Shown: in pieces, positions 1 to 7,770 of the stretch
Layout of the letters: every line of letters starts with the position of its first letter
How positions within the stretch are numbered: the stretch's first letter is position 1
NCBI GenBank assembly: GCA_023398165.1
Contig: JAEWSQ010000018.1
Location: 13,945-77,944 of the forward strand
Direction: 5' to 3'
Origin: Spirochaetota bacterium
GTDB taxonomy: Bacteria > Spirochaetota > Spirochaetia > Treponematales > Treponemataceae
Length of the DNA: 64,000 nucleotides
The notes under the pieces: generated by a model
The model's input: the letters and a program-made list of their open reading frames with translations, nothing else
Database searches by the model: none
Told to the model about the DNA's origin: nothing
Program-made: the position numbers and the translations under genes

Positions 1-24
1 AGCCGTTACCTTTTTCTTTGCCAT
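1..24 (-). CDS. rplK: 50S ribosomal protein L11, N-terminal end only
   Basis: Only the first eight codons (MAKKKVTA) lie in the window; the gene continues past the left edge on the minus strand. The start is fixed by an AAGGAG Shine-Dalgarno sequence at 31-36. Identification rests on the typical L11 start and on its place directly after secE-nusG, the near-universal bacterial order secE-nusG-rplK-rplA. L11 is part of the ribosomal GTPase-associated centre. Confidence 0.85.
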
Positions 25-76
25 ATATTTCTCCTTATATTGGTATGCAGAAGCCGATAATCAAACTTCCGCTAGC

Positions 77-108
77 GAGACATTCTCAGTTCGACGAACA
101 GATGCCTC
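77..108 (-). promoter_or_regulatory. Hairpin in the nusG-rplK leader
   Basis: The 156 bp between nusG and rplK contain a stem on the minus-strand transcript: GAGGCAT pairs with ATGTCTC (one G-U pair), and an inner GTTCG/CGAAC stem caps it. Ribosomal-protein leaders in front of rplK often carry structured regulatory or attenuation elements, so a control role is plausible. No T-run follows the stem, so it is not a simple terminator. The function is inferred from position and pairing only. Confidence 0.4.
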
Positions 109-180
109 TCCCAAAACAAGAAAAAACAAAACCCGTACCAACCCATTAGAATCAGCAGGAGCTTTGTTACTTCTTAACAA

Positions 181-738
181 CTAAACCTTTTCAACCTGTA
201 AAAGATCAACTTCAACCGGTGTTGCACGGCCGAAAATTCCAACCATAACACGCAGTTTATTTTTTTCCAAATTAACTTCTTCTATAGTGCCGGTAAATGA
301 TGCAAACGGACCGTCAATAACCTTAACCTGCTCTCCCACAGAAAAATTCTGCTTCAAACGGGGAGCTTTTTCACCTTTAATCTCTCCGGCTTTTTGAAGC
401 AGAGCTTTTGCCTCTTCAGCAGAGATCGGGCGCGGTCTTTCATTACTGTTAGTACCGACAAAACCGGTTACACCCTGAATACGGCGGATAACAGAACAAG
501 TGTTTTTCCAGCCCAAATCGGGAAGATCCAGCTCAATCATAATATAACCGGGAAGGAATTTTTTCGTAATAAACTTTTTCTTACCGTCTTTTACCTCAAC
601 AACATCTTCCACAGGAACCTTTACATCAAGCACAACATCTGATGAAAGCTCATTGTTTTCGATAAGAGAACGTATTGTTTTTTCGATTTTTCCTTCATAC
701 CCGGAATATGTATGAAGTATATACCAGCCTTTTGCCAT
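181..738 (-). CDS. nusG: Transcription termination/antitermination factor NusG
   Basis: A 185-residue protein of normal NusG length. The N-terminal NGN domain starts MAKGWYILHTYSGYE, a near-consensus NusG opening. It includes FLPGYIMIELDL and ends with the usual GFVG segment around residue 90. The C-terminal KOW domain (about 130-185) reads VGEQVKVIDGPFASFTGTI. NusG binds RNA polymerase at the clamp and can bridge it to Rho or ribosomal protein S10. The gene starts 8 bp after the secE stop, so the two are co-transcribed. Its Shine-Dalgarno is weak, which fits translation coupled to secE. The order secE-nusG-rplK is standard. Confidence 0.97.
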   Translation of the reverse strand: MAKGWYILHTYSGYEGKIEKTIRSLIENNELSSDVVLDVKVPVEDVVEVKDGKKKFITKKFLPGYIMIELDLPDLGWKNTCSVIRRIQGVTGFVGTNSNERPRPISAEEAKALLQKAGEIKGEKAPRLKQNFSVGEQVKVIDGPFASFTGTIEEVNLEKNKLRVMVGIFGRATPVEVDLLQVEKV

Positions 739-746
739 TCGGATGC

Positions 747-926
747 CTAGAAAATGAAATTCATGCCGGTTACAAACAGTAAATCCAGCAATCCAAGCAC
801 TACAGCGACAACAAGAGTAGAAATTAATACTACTTTAACCGAAGATACTACATCATCTCTGCCCGGCCATACTACTTTCTTAAGCTCAGCAACAGACTCT
901 TTAAAAAACTGGACGATTTTTCCCAT
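747..926 (-). CDS. secE: Preprotein translocase subunit SecE
   Basis: A 59-residue short gene. The product starts MGKIVQFFKESVAELKKVVW and ends in one membrane segment (VVLISTLVVAVVLGLLDLLF). The amphipathic N-terminal helix with the ELKKVVWPGR motif is the SecE signature: it lies on the cytoplasmic face and clamps the two halves of SecY. A GGGAGA Shine-Dalgarno sits 5 nt before the ATG. The length fits the single-span form of SecE found in most bacteria. It sits between tRNA-Trp and nusG, a common arrangement. Confidence 0.95.
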   Translation of the reverse strand: MGKIVQFFKESVAELKKVVWPGRDDVVSSVKVVLISTLVVAVVLGLLDLLFVTGMNFIF

Positions 927-949
927 CTCAGTCTCCCATATTTAAGATA

Positions 950-1022
950 CAGGCCAGGAAGGACTCGAACCCTCAACATTCGGTTTTGGAGACCGACGCT
1001 CTACCATTAGAGCTACTGACCT
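950..1022 (-). tRNA. trnW: tRNA-Trp (anticodon CCA)
   Basis: A 73-nt cloverleaf folds completely on the minus strand. The acceptor is AGGTCAG/CTGGCCT with discriminator G, the D-arm is GCTC...GAGC, the anticodon stem is TCGGT/ACCGA around loop CTCCAAA, and the T-arm is GAGGG-TTCGAGT-CCTTC. CCA is not encoded. Its place just before secE is typical of many bacteria. Confidence 0.96.
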
Positions 1023-1101
1023 ATGAACGAAGCTAACCTTCGTCACAAACGACGCTTATAACAGCATCATATATATACAAGCCCGAAGGCTGATATAACC
1101 C

Positions 1102-1275
1102 TTATTTCGCTTTTGTTTCTTTATGTAATGTATGCTTGCGGTCAAAAGGACAGTATTTATTCAATTCAAGTTTTCCCTGAATATTTTTCCTGTTCTTAAA
1201 GGTAGTATAATTTTTTCTCTTGCATTCACTGCACTGAAGAGCAATGATTTCTACCGCTGTTTTTTTTGAAGCCAT
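1102..1275 (-). CDS. rpmG: 50S ribosomal protein L33
   Basis: A 57-residue basic protein beginning MASKKTAVEIIALQCSECK. It has the CxxC pair near residues 15-18 but only one later Cys, in KYCPFDRKHT, where zinc-binding L33 has CxxC. So this is an intermediate or partly zinc-free form. L33 is a large-subunit protein near the E site. A strong AAGGAG Shine-Dalgarno precedes the ATG. It lies between two tRNA genes in the tRNA-Thr, rpmG, tRNA-Trp, secE, nusG series, the usual order, and all were probably transcribed together and processed. Confidence 0.95.
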   Translation of the reverse strand: MASKKTAVEIIALQCSECKRKNYTTFKNRKNIQGKLELNKYCPFDRKHTLHKETKAK

Positions 1276-1335
1276 ATATTTACTCCTTACTAGTATATCT
1301 TACCATATCACCCGTCTACCAGGCACAGCCAAAAG

Positions 1336-1408
1336 AGCCTCCGAGCGGGATCGAACCGCTGACCTCAACCTTACCATGGTTGCGCTCTACCGACTGAGCT
1401 ACAGAGGC
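1336..1408 (-). tRNA. trnT: tRNA-Thr (anticodon GGT)
   Basis: A 73-nt cloverleaf on the minus strand. The acceptor is GCCTCTG/CGGAGGC (one G-U pair) with discriminator T. The anticodon stem is CAACC/GGTTG with loop ATGGTAA, and the T-arm is AGCGG-TTCGATC-CCGCT. The GGT anticodon reads ACC/ACT. CCA is not encoded. Confidence 0.95.
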
Positions 1409-1551
1409 ATAGATACAACGCACCTGAACGTGCCTAAAATGAGATGTTTAACCACTATATTGATATTCTGTATTCTTGTCAATACAGGAACTGACGTTTG
1501 ACAGAAATTAGTTAAAAAGTATATAGTAGTTTACGTCTTATGGAGGCAGCA

Positions 1552-2433
1552 ATGAAAACAACGGATGACTTAATTGCAGACATTGTAAGCTCGTATGATG
1601 AATACGGCGGCATAAATCTTGAGGGAACAAACAACTTCCCAAACCGCGAAACAGTCGTGGAAGTTTTAAAAGACATCCAGACCATCATTTTTCCCGGTTT
1701 TCATAGAGCGGAAACCCTTGATAAAGCCTGTCTGCGTTATGTGGTAGGAGAACGCATCAACCGCATCGTAACACTGCTGACCCGCGAAACACAAAAAGCC
1801 CTTCTCTACGTCTGCACAAACAGCTGTGTTAACAGCAGTACATGCCTCATGCTTGCAGAACGCACCGCTCTGTCTTTAATAGAAGAAATTCCGGAAATCA
1901 GGCGGAAGATAAACCTTGATGCAAAAGCCGCACTCGAAGGAGACCCCGCAGCCCGAAGCGTGGAAGAAATAATCCTTTCATACCCGGGACTTGAAGCAAT
2001 ATTGGTGCATAGAATTGCTCATTTTCTTCATGTTAACGGCGTCCCTATAATTCCGCGCATTATGAGCGAGTATGTGCACGGCATCACCGGTATAGATATA
2101 CACCCTGGAGCTCAGATCGGAGAATCATTCTTTATTGACCACGGGACAGGCCTCGTTGTCGGAGAAACCTGCGTAATCGGGAATCACGTAAAAGTGTATC
2201 AGGGAGTTACGCTTGGGGCACTGAGCGTTAAAAAAGAGATGGCCGATAAAAAACGGCATCCGACAATCGAAGACAATGTCACGATTTATCCCGGAGCAAC
2301 CATTCTGGGCGGCTCGACAGTGATAGGCAGCAGAAGTACAATCGGGGGAAATGTCTGGGTCATAAAGTCAGTCCCGCCGGGAAGCACGGTGAAGTATCAG
2401 CAGGTGGACGGCCCCGAACTGCCGAGGGAATAA
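1552..2433 (+). CDS. cysE: Serine O-acetyltransferase (EpsC/CysE type)
   Basis: A 293-residue enzyme that transfers acetyl from acetyl-CoA to L-serine, the first step of cysteine synthesis. The N-terminal helical part is followed by the left-handed beta-helix of hexapeptide repeats (about 185-285), with the family motif HPGAQIGESFFIDHGTG, then VVGETCVIGN and the stretch YPGATILGGSTVIG. The extra N-terminal region makes it longer than E. coli CysE and fits the EpsC-like clade. An upstream in-frame ATG at 1540 exists, but GGAGG at 1542-1546 lies 5 nt before the ATG at 1552, which is therefore taken as the start. No cysK is adjacent, so it is probably monocistronic; a terminator follows directly. 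Confidence 0.92.
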   Translation: MKTTDDLIADIVSSYDEYGGINLEGTNNFPNRETVVEVLKDIQTIIFPGFHRAETLDKACLRYVVGERINRIVTLLTRETQKALLYVCTNSCVNSSTCLMLAERTALSLIEEIPEIRRKINLDAKAALEGDPAARSVEEIILSYPGLEAILVHRIAHFLHVNGVPIIPRIMSEYVHGITGIDIHPGAQIGESFFIDHGTGLVVGETCVIGNHVKVYQGVTLGALSVKKEMADKKRHPTIEDNVTIYPGATILGGSTVIGSRSTIGGNVWVIKSVPPGSTVKYQQVDGPELPRE

Positions 2434-2446
2434 ACAACAATAGAAT

Positions 2447-2481
2447 ATCCGTATGCGGTAAAACGTGTACGGATTTTTTTT
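2447..2481 (+). terminator. Rho-independent terminator of the serine acetyltransferase gene
   Basis: Arms ATCCGTA and TACGGAT surround a 14-nt loop and are followed by a run of eight T. It starts 13 bp after the stop codon. Confidence 0.8.
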
Positions 2482-2497
2482 ACTAAAAAGGAATTTT

Positions 2498-2544
2498 AAA
2501 AAATAAAAAGGGCTTTCAGGTAATCAACGATTACTAGAAAGCCC
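2498..2544 (-). terminator. Rho-independent terminator facing the TonB receptor gene
   Basis: The stem has outer arms GGGCTTTC/GAAAGCCC and inner arms GTAATC/GATTAC. Read on the minus strand it is followed by TTTTTATTTTTT. It lies about 130 bp after the receptor stop and back to back with the plus-strand terminator. A second, AT-only palindrome (about 2629-2647) lies in the remaining gap. Confidence 0.8.
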
Positions 2545-2670
2545 CCGTCCAGCAAGCCGGACATCGGAGAGAGTTTATCAGCTTATTTACAAGCTTGCCT
2601 TATACTAGCACGCAGAACTATTTTTGTCAATATTTTTTAAAAAATATTATTTTTTTTTAATGTGACTAAG

Positions 2671-5325
2671 TCACAGTTGGAACTTCACCCCGAATGAAGG
2701 GAGCGGAACCCATCCCATATCGACTTTGAACATACCTTCTCCAATAACCCAGCCGCTTGATTCGTATTCAAGTCCTGCCTTTGCGCTCTGTTCCGTTTTC
2801 TTCTTTTCTGATATAAAACCAAGAAGATTCTCCACTGCTATATACCATTCCCATGTCTTTTTAGGATTCTTAAAAGTCCCTTTACGGCTGAAGCGGACAT
2901 CAATCGGCCAGTCTGCATAATGGCGGTCAGTATCGCTATAGATGCGGATTTTACCGGACGTATCAAGATTGGGATCTGAATATGTTCCGCTCATCATTTC
3001 TTCCTCCTTATCTATAACTGACTTACACAGTGCTCCTGTTGCATATGACGCTCCGAGCGTGAGCGTCATATCCTTAGGAAGAAAGAAATCAAGCACAGCA
3101 TGAAAGGTATGAAAACGGTGGTATGACGGATAATACCAGAGCCCTAAGGGGTCTCCCGTTGTAGTTGTCTGGGTATCATACTGTGGTAATGACGGATTAT
3201 AAAAACGTGCATACAGAAAAGAATAACTTACATAACCTGAAAACCATGAAGAAATCTTTTTTTCGACCATGAGGTCGGCACCTGCTGTATATCCCTGTCC
3301 GTCCGAACGGGTATACCAGACCGTACTGTTTAAATCCCTCTCATCTGCAAACACGTACATACGGCTCAGGTAGTATTTATAATACCCTTCAAGAGTCAGT
3401 TTAAAATCCTCATCCAATTCGAGACGGGTTCCAAGAACAGAAGTCCATGCGGTGTCGGGTACAAGGGAGGAAGATAGAAAGCTGTCTTTTTGGATGCTTT
3501 TTGCAGCCTCTGACAGAGCTGAATACAAGCCGCTTCCGGCGCTCAATGACAGGCGGGAAAGCATTCCTTTGTTTTGTAAAGGGGTATATACAACCCGGGC
3601 GCGGGGATTTACAGAAGGAATTGAGTTCATGTCAAAATTTGCTTCTTTATTCCACAGGTAATAATGCTCAGCGCGGAGTCCAAGTTCTCCTTCAAACAGG
3701 GAGGAATTTGAGCCGAATGCCCACAAGGCAAAAAGAGACGAATCAGTGGTATTATTAAGAGGAGTGAAAGACTGATTTACATGAAGTAACTCAAGAACTT
3801 GCTCTAGATTTCCATATTCATCTTTAGTATATTTAACATCCATCTGCAGCCAGTGACTGCTTTTCATATACGTTTTATACACTTCTTCCAGACCGAAAGA
3901 TAAAATACTGTTAGAGGCAAGAGAAATATCGGTCTGAGCTTTACCCTGTACTTGTTGAAGTATTTTGTTTTCCTCCGTTTTATATTCAGTCTCGGAATAA
4001 CCTCTAACCCCGGTAATTATATCATTTCCGTCATGATCAGATTCGCTTGATATACCAAATATATATTCATAAAACCGGTTATCCGTTACTTCGGAGTGAA
4101 TTGCATAAGAACCCAGAATGTTAACAAAAGAAGAACGGGAGGGCAGCCATCTAACATTGAGCGAGTTGTAAGCCTGCATATTTGTATACTGTATACTGTC
4201 AATAGTGGCATAAGGATAATACCGGAAAGAAGAAGCAAACGGATCAATTACTGAGGTATCCTCATACGAATCTGTCACTTTAGTTTCTATAGCCAGTTTA
4301 GACCCGTCCATGGCGAACAAAGCTTGAACAGCAAGAGATAAATCCGGGACGGGAGTAAATTCCCACTTGCCGTATACAGAATAGATATACGGCATGCGTT
4401 TAAATAAGTCTGCTATACGCTTAACACCAGCGAGTGATTCCTTATCATCCTTATACAGAGCGTTGAGAAAGCCCCTTGCCAGCCATTTGATGGAAGAGAG
4501 ATCCGTTGCATGGGCATAGAGAAATAACTTATTCTTATCTCCAAGAGGTAGCTCAATAGCCGCATCTGCCGAAATAGTTGAAATGTTGAAAGTGAGCTTT
4601 TTTGCATCTCCGATATTCGCGCTTGAGGTGTCAAGCAAACCGGATGTCCCCTGCCCGTATCTTGCAGAAAAGATTCCCGTAGAAAGTTTTACAGAGTCAA
4701 CCATATAGGGACTTAAGATCGACACCATGCCGTCCCAGAAAAAAGGCTCTATGAGGTACATACCGTCAAAGGTAACCCCCATTTCTGCAGGGTAGCCGCC
4801 CCGGATTGAAGGATCGGTATTCATGCCCAGTTTAAATCCGACACCGGGCAAGGCAGCAACAGCGGTCATAACATCGGCAATAATGCCGATTTGGGCTGTT
4901 GTTTTCAGTTCTTCGCTGGTTCTTACTATCGCTACACCGGGTTTTTCTTCTATCTTCCCTTTGCGTTCGCCTTCGACAACAAGTTCCTCACCTTCGAGCA
5001 CGGTATCTAATACCATAGTGATAACTAAGGGATTTTCTTTTGTGGAGGAAAAACCTGATGACTTTATTTCAGCAGCAGTGACTGCATACCCCGGAGTTGC
5101 ACAGAGGATTGTAAGCGGAAATACAATGTTGTCGGGAAGCGATAGTATTGCATTACCGTCAGTATCCGTTAGCGTTTTAGCCTGAGGAAGGTTCTTAACA
5201 TACACATACACGCCCTCAAGCGGAATATCCAAGTCGCCGTCTTTGACAAGAAGGGGGAGTTCGAGGGCTTGTAGAGAGAAAGTATAGAAAATGAAACAGT
5301 AAACAAGGACTTTTCTTAATGACAT
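2671..5325 (-). CDS. TonB-dependent outer-membrane receptor with N-terminal carboxypeptidase-regulatory-like domain
   Basis: An 884-residue outer-membrane protein. After a signal peptide (MSLRKVLVYCFIFYTFSLQA) comes a CarboxypepD_reg-like beta-sandwich (about 25-105), then the VLEGEELVVEGERKG linker. The plug domain (about 120-235) contains PGVGFKLGMNTDPSIRGG, and a long beta-barrel ends in FGVKFQL. The plug has the RGG and TFDGMYL features of the family. Such receptors use TonB-ExbBD energy to import large or scarce ligands. The substrate is not visible, and no tonB, exbB or metal gene is adjacent. A GGAG at 5332-5335 fixes the ATG at 5325 rather than an upstream TTG. The gene appears monocistronic, ending at the minus-strand terminator. 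Confidence 0.85.
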   Translation of the reverse strand: MSLRKVLVYCFIFYTFSLQALELPLLVKDGDLDIPLEGVYVYVKNLPQAKTLTDTDGNAILSLPDNIVFPLTILCATPGYAVTAAEIKSSGFSSTKENPLVITMVLDTVLEGEELVVEGERKGKIEEKPGVAIVRTSEELKTTAQIGIIADVMTAVAALPGVGFKLGMNTDPSIRGGYPAEMGVTFDGMYLIEPFFWDGMVSILSPYMVDSVKLSTGIFSARYGQGTSGLLDTSSANIGDAKKLTFNISTISADAAIELPLGDKNKLFLYAHATDLSSIKWLARGFLNALYKDDKESLAGVKRIADLFKRMPYIYSVYGKWEFTPVPDLSLAVQALFAMDGSKLAIETKVTDSYEDTSVIDPFASSFRYYPYATIDSIQYTNMQAYNSLNVRWLPSRSSFVNILGSYAIHSEVTDNRFYEYIFGISSESDHDGNDIITGVRGYSETEYKTEENKILQQVQGKAQTDISLASNSILSFGLEEVYKTYMKSSHWLQMDVKYTKDEYGNLEQVLELLHVNQSFTPLNNTTDSSLFALWAFGSNSSLFEGELGLRAEHYYLWNKEANFDMNSIPSVNPRARVVYTPLQNKGMLSRLSLSAGSGLYSALSEAAKSIQKDSFLSSSLVPDTAWTSVLGTRLELDEDFKLTLEGYYKYYLSRMYVFADERDLNSTVWYTRSDGQGYTAGADLMVEKKISSWFSGYVSYSFLYARFYNPSLPQYDTQTTTTGDPLGLWYYPSYHRFHTFHAVLDFFLPKDMTLTLGASYATGALCKSVIDKEEEMMSGTYSDPNLDTSGKIRIYSDTDRHYADWPIDVRFSRKGTFKNPKKTWEWYIAVENLLGFISEKKKTEQSAKAGLEYESSGWVIGEGMFKVDMGWVPLPSFGVKFQL

Positions 5326-5455
5326 AATACACTCCAAGACTCATATTACATATATGTTTTTACGGTAAAAAAATAATCCACCCAGTTTCTATATAACAAA
5401 GGAACTACAAAAAACCTATTAAACAGCAAGACAGGAATCAATTTAACTTACAGAA

Positions 5456-5485
5456 GTCAAGAATTTAACATTATAAATTCTTGAC
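5456..5485. repeat. Perfect 12-bp inverted repeat after the broken lipoprotein gene
   Basis: GTCAAGAATTTA and TAAATTCTTGAC flank a 6-nt loop, ending 10 bp beyond the minus-strand stop at 5496. It could act as a terminator or a 3' stabilising hairpin. The T-run after it is poor (TTCTGTAAGTT), so the terminator call is uncertain. Confidence 0.5.
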
Positions 5486-5495
5486 GTTCCATTTC

Positions 5496-6245
5496 TTACC
5501 AGTTTATCCTAAAAAAGAGGCTTCCAGATTCTATCCATGTTAAATTTATTTTCCAATCCCACCATCCAATACTAAAATCTTCAGGCTGTATTCTCTTGAT
5601 AGAAGAGCCAAAAAAATCGTCAGTTACGAATGGGCCGCGATATTCTGATTGTCCTACTGCCTTCATGTACATAGAACATCTAACACGCCCCGTAGGAGTC
5701 GTTATTCGACCTTCTATATAGGGCTTACTCCTACACCAAATCCAACCATGATAATATGGTTCCTCCGCGCCTGCATTGCGGTAAAGTGAATCAGTATAAT
5801 CCCAACTCTCTCTGCTTTGCTTTAATGGTCCTTCCGCTTTTTGGATTGACACAGTAATACAACGCGTTCCTAGAACAGATTCATCTTCCGGCGGTCGATT
5901 TGAAATTTCATCTACATACGCAATAACTTCAGGTGAGCTATAATCCGGTTCTTCAAATCAGCAAAAAGGATCATTAACCCTATCTAAAACAGAAGCTGCA
6001 TCACCGGAGATTTGGGCTACTTTAACGGATTCGTTACCCTCTACATACTTTTGCGCAGTTACTTCCTGTGCTGTACAAGATCGAATGGCATCATTACCTT
6101 CGAGAGATGATAATTCCCAGCCATTTATCTTTATTACTTCTTGATCATTCTTTATTTGATAAGCAAGATTACAGCCTGTGGACAAAACTCCTGCGAGAAT
6201 TGCACAAACAAAAACTGTTGTAACTTTTTTGGATAACACTCTCAT
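5496..6245 (-). pseudogene. Small lipoprotein gene interrupted by an in-frame TGA
   Basis: One continuous frame of 250 codons is broken only by TGA at 5958-5960. The first 95 codons give a lipoprotein: signal peptide MRVLSKKVTTVFVCAILAG and lipobox LSTGC. The frame stays open for 153 more codons after the TGA, beginning FEEPDYSSPEVIAYVDE and rich in Trp and Tyr near the end. AGGAGAG at 6252-6258 sets the ATG at 6245. The open downstream frame and its ordinary composition argue that the TGA is recent. Options are a nonsense mutation (for example TGG to TGA), a sequencing error, or recoding. I see no convincing hairpin of bacterial SECIS type just after the TGA, so selenocysteine is unlikely. 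I do not recognise the family. Confidence 0.6.
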
Positions 6246-6313
6246 GTTTATCTCTCCTGCAAAAAATACTATAACACCAAAAGGCATTATTTTACTTATT
6301 CATGGAGAGTTTT

Positions 6314-6349
6314 ATGGAAATGGAAATGGAAATGGAAATGGAAATGGAA
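6314..6349. repeat. Hexanucleotide tandem repeat (ATGGAA)6
   Basis: Six exact copies of ATGGAA lie about 70 bp upstream of the lipoprotein start on the minus strand. Short tandem repeats of this kind change copy number by slipped-strand replication. Here that would alter the spacing upstream of the promoter rather than a reading frame. The rest of the gap to 6545 is AT-rich and holds only a promoter for the next plus-strand gene. Confidence 0.85.
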
Positions 6350-6481
6350 AACAGAGCAACTCTCACAAAACTCTAATCACTAAATAAATTATGAAGCTAA
6401 TAATTTTTTATGTCAAGCTTTTTTTTGAGGGGAAAGCCCTCTATAACTTATTCCTCACCCTGACTGATAATACTAATAAAT

Positions 6482-6511
6482 TTGCCTTCTGCTTAGTTTT
6501 TCTGCTATACT
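6482..6511 (+). promoter_or_regulatory. Sigma-70-type promoter for the CPBP protease gene
   Basis: TTGCCT, an 18-bp spacer, then TATACT, ending 34 bp before the ATG at 6546. An AAAAGGGA Shine-Dalgarno lies in the leader. Confidence 0.5.
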
Positions 6512-6545
6512 TCCAGCACAGATTAACCGGAAAAGGGATTTTTAC

Positions 6546-7325
6546 ATGGAAAAAAGTTCTATACTAAAAACAGTACAGGAATTACTGCCTTTACTTATTT
6601 TAACCGCAGTTTCTACAGTCCTTGGCTATTATGGAAGTTTGTTAGCCTTATTTCTCATGCTAATTGTTTTTCTTTTCAGAAAGCATATTGAAGGCAACAT
6701 TGAACTATATGCAAACAAAACGCTGCTCACTGTTTTTTGTATTGTGTATGCAATTCTTATGATGCACACACTTTTAATAAGTTTTGGAATCTATGAAGTA
6801 CTCCGCCTCGACGCGGAGAATGTAAAAGTTCTCGTAAAAGCAGCCGGTGTTGTACTCAGCATTATTCTATTGAGAATTACTAATATCAGTGTGAAAAATT
6901 TTTCATGGACTTTAAGCAAAGGCCAAATCCTGGGAACCATTACTATTGCCGCCGCCTTCATTTGTATTACCGTTGTATTCGATGGACTCAGATTTATTAA
7001 TGACTTTAACGGCGATATTGCAAAATTCAGTCTCTATGTGCTTAAAATCTTAGTCCTGGTTGCTTTTTTTGAAGAGTTTTTATGCAGGGGCATACTGATA
7101 TCAGCATTGAAGGCTTACAGTCTGAGTGAATGGAAAATAAACCTGATTCAAGCCTTTCTGTTTGGGATTCTTCATTATGCAAGGTATATAGAAAGGGGAA
7201 TAGGACTTGCCCTTTTGACGACATCGTATCAGATTGTTATAGGGTACTTTTTCGGGAAGCTGTATTTTAAAACTAAGACCCTTACACCGGGAATCATTCT
7301 TCACCTCCTGTGGGATATTGTTTAA
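6546..7325 (+). CDS. CPBP-family intramembrane metalloprotease (Abi/CAAX-type)
   Basis: A 259-residue protein with about seven hydrophobic segments. The three family motifs are present: EEFLCR (E176, E177, R181), FGILH (H210) and HLLWD (H253). These conserved Glu and His residues form the membrane-embedded metal/active site in the CPBP (CAAX protease and bacteriocin-processing) family. In bacteria its members act in bacteriocin self-immunity, protein sorting or signalling, but most have no known substrate. No bacteriocin gene is visible nearby. It is the first of a plus-strand run with a NusG-II protein and radA, though it probably has its own promoter. Confidence 0.82.
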   Translation: MEKSSILKTVQELLPLLILTAVSTVLGYYGSLLALFLMLIVFLFRKHIEGNIELYANKTLLTVFCIVYAILMMHTLLISFGIYEVLRLDAENVKVLVKAAGVVLSIILLRITNISVKNFSWTLSKGQILGTITIAAAFICITVVFDGLRFINDFNGDIAKFSLYVLKILVLVAFFEEFLCRGILISALKAYSLSEWKINLIQAFLFGILHYARYIERGIGLALLTTSYQIVIGYFFGKLYFKTKTLTPGIILHLLWDIV

Positions 7326-7375
7326 TTTTTTTCCCCCATACTGCTTTTTCCTCTACTGTCTGATACAATAATAGA

Positions 7376-7747
7376 GTGAAACTTCGTATGAAAATCGGCG
7401 ACATTTTCATTATCCTACTCGCGCTTGCAGTCTGCGTTTATTCCGTTATTGCTGTTAGAAACGGCACAAGGGGAGATACTATACTCACCATCGAGTCGCC
7501 GGAAGGAAAATGGAAGTATCCGCTGGACAAAGACGGGACGTATGACATACCCGGAGAAAATGGAGTTTCAGTTATCAGCATAAAGAATGGGGAGGCTTTT
7601 TTCGTTGAATCCGAATGCCCCAATAAAACCTGCGTAATGACTCCTCCCATAAGCAAGGGAGGGGAATGGATAGGATGCCTTCCGAACCGGGTTTTCATAC
7701 GGATAGAGGGCGAAGAAAAAACCGGATTTGACGCAGTCGGCTACTGA
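7376..7747 (+). CDS. NusG domain II-containing small membrane-anchored protein
   Basis: A 123-residue protein. One N-terminal membrane segment (IGDIFIILLALAVCVYSVI) is followed by a beta-barrel with the NusG_II pattern. The pattern shows as IESPEGKWKYPLD, then VISIKNGEAFFVESECPNKTC, and ends IGCLPNRVFIRI. The paired Cys around residues 81, 85 and 100 match this family, whose role is unknown and which often neighbours heptaprenyl or lipoprotein genes in Firmicutes and spirochaetes. The GTG at 7376 is preceded 6 nt upstream by TACAAT (7364-7369) and no Shine-Dalgarno, so the mRNA may be leaderless; an in-frame ATG at 7388 is the alternative. radA starts 23 bp after its stop. Confidence 0.75.
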   Translation: MKLRMKIGDIFIILLALAVCVYSVIAVRNGTRGDTILTIESPEGKWKYPLDKDGTYDIPGENGVSVISIKNGEAFFVESECPNKTCVMTPPISKGGEWIGCLPNRVFIRIEGEEKTGFDAVGY

Positions 7748-7770
7748 AAAGCTGCAGTAAAAAGGAATTC

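Noticed and set aside
1244..1501. 85-residue plus-strand frame over rpmG and tRNA-Thr
   Set aside because: It runs antisense to rpmG and the tRNA gene; not a real gene.
2629..2647. AT-only palindrome as a terminator
   Set aside because: It has no GC in the stem and a better terminator for the same gene lies at 2498-2544.
2662..2674. GTGACT-A-AGTCAC palindrome over the receptor stop codon
   Set aside because: It is a short stem with no T-run and lies next to a stop codon; chance is likely.
5958..5960. TGA as a selenocysteine codon
   Set aside because: The downstream 40 nt give no convincing hairpin of the bacterial SECIS type and the protein has no known redox family. A nonsense mutation or error is simpler.
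6421..6455. GAGGG-GAAAG-CCCTC hairpin as a terminator
   Set aside because: The T-run precedes it on plus and an A-run follows on minus, and no upstream plus-strand gene needs it.
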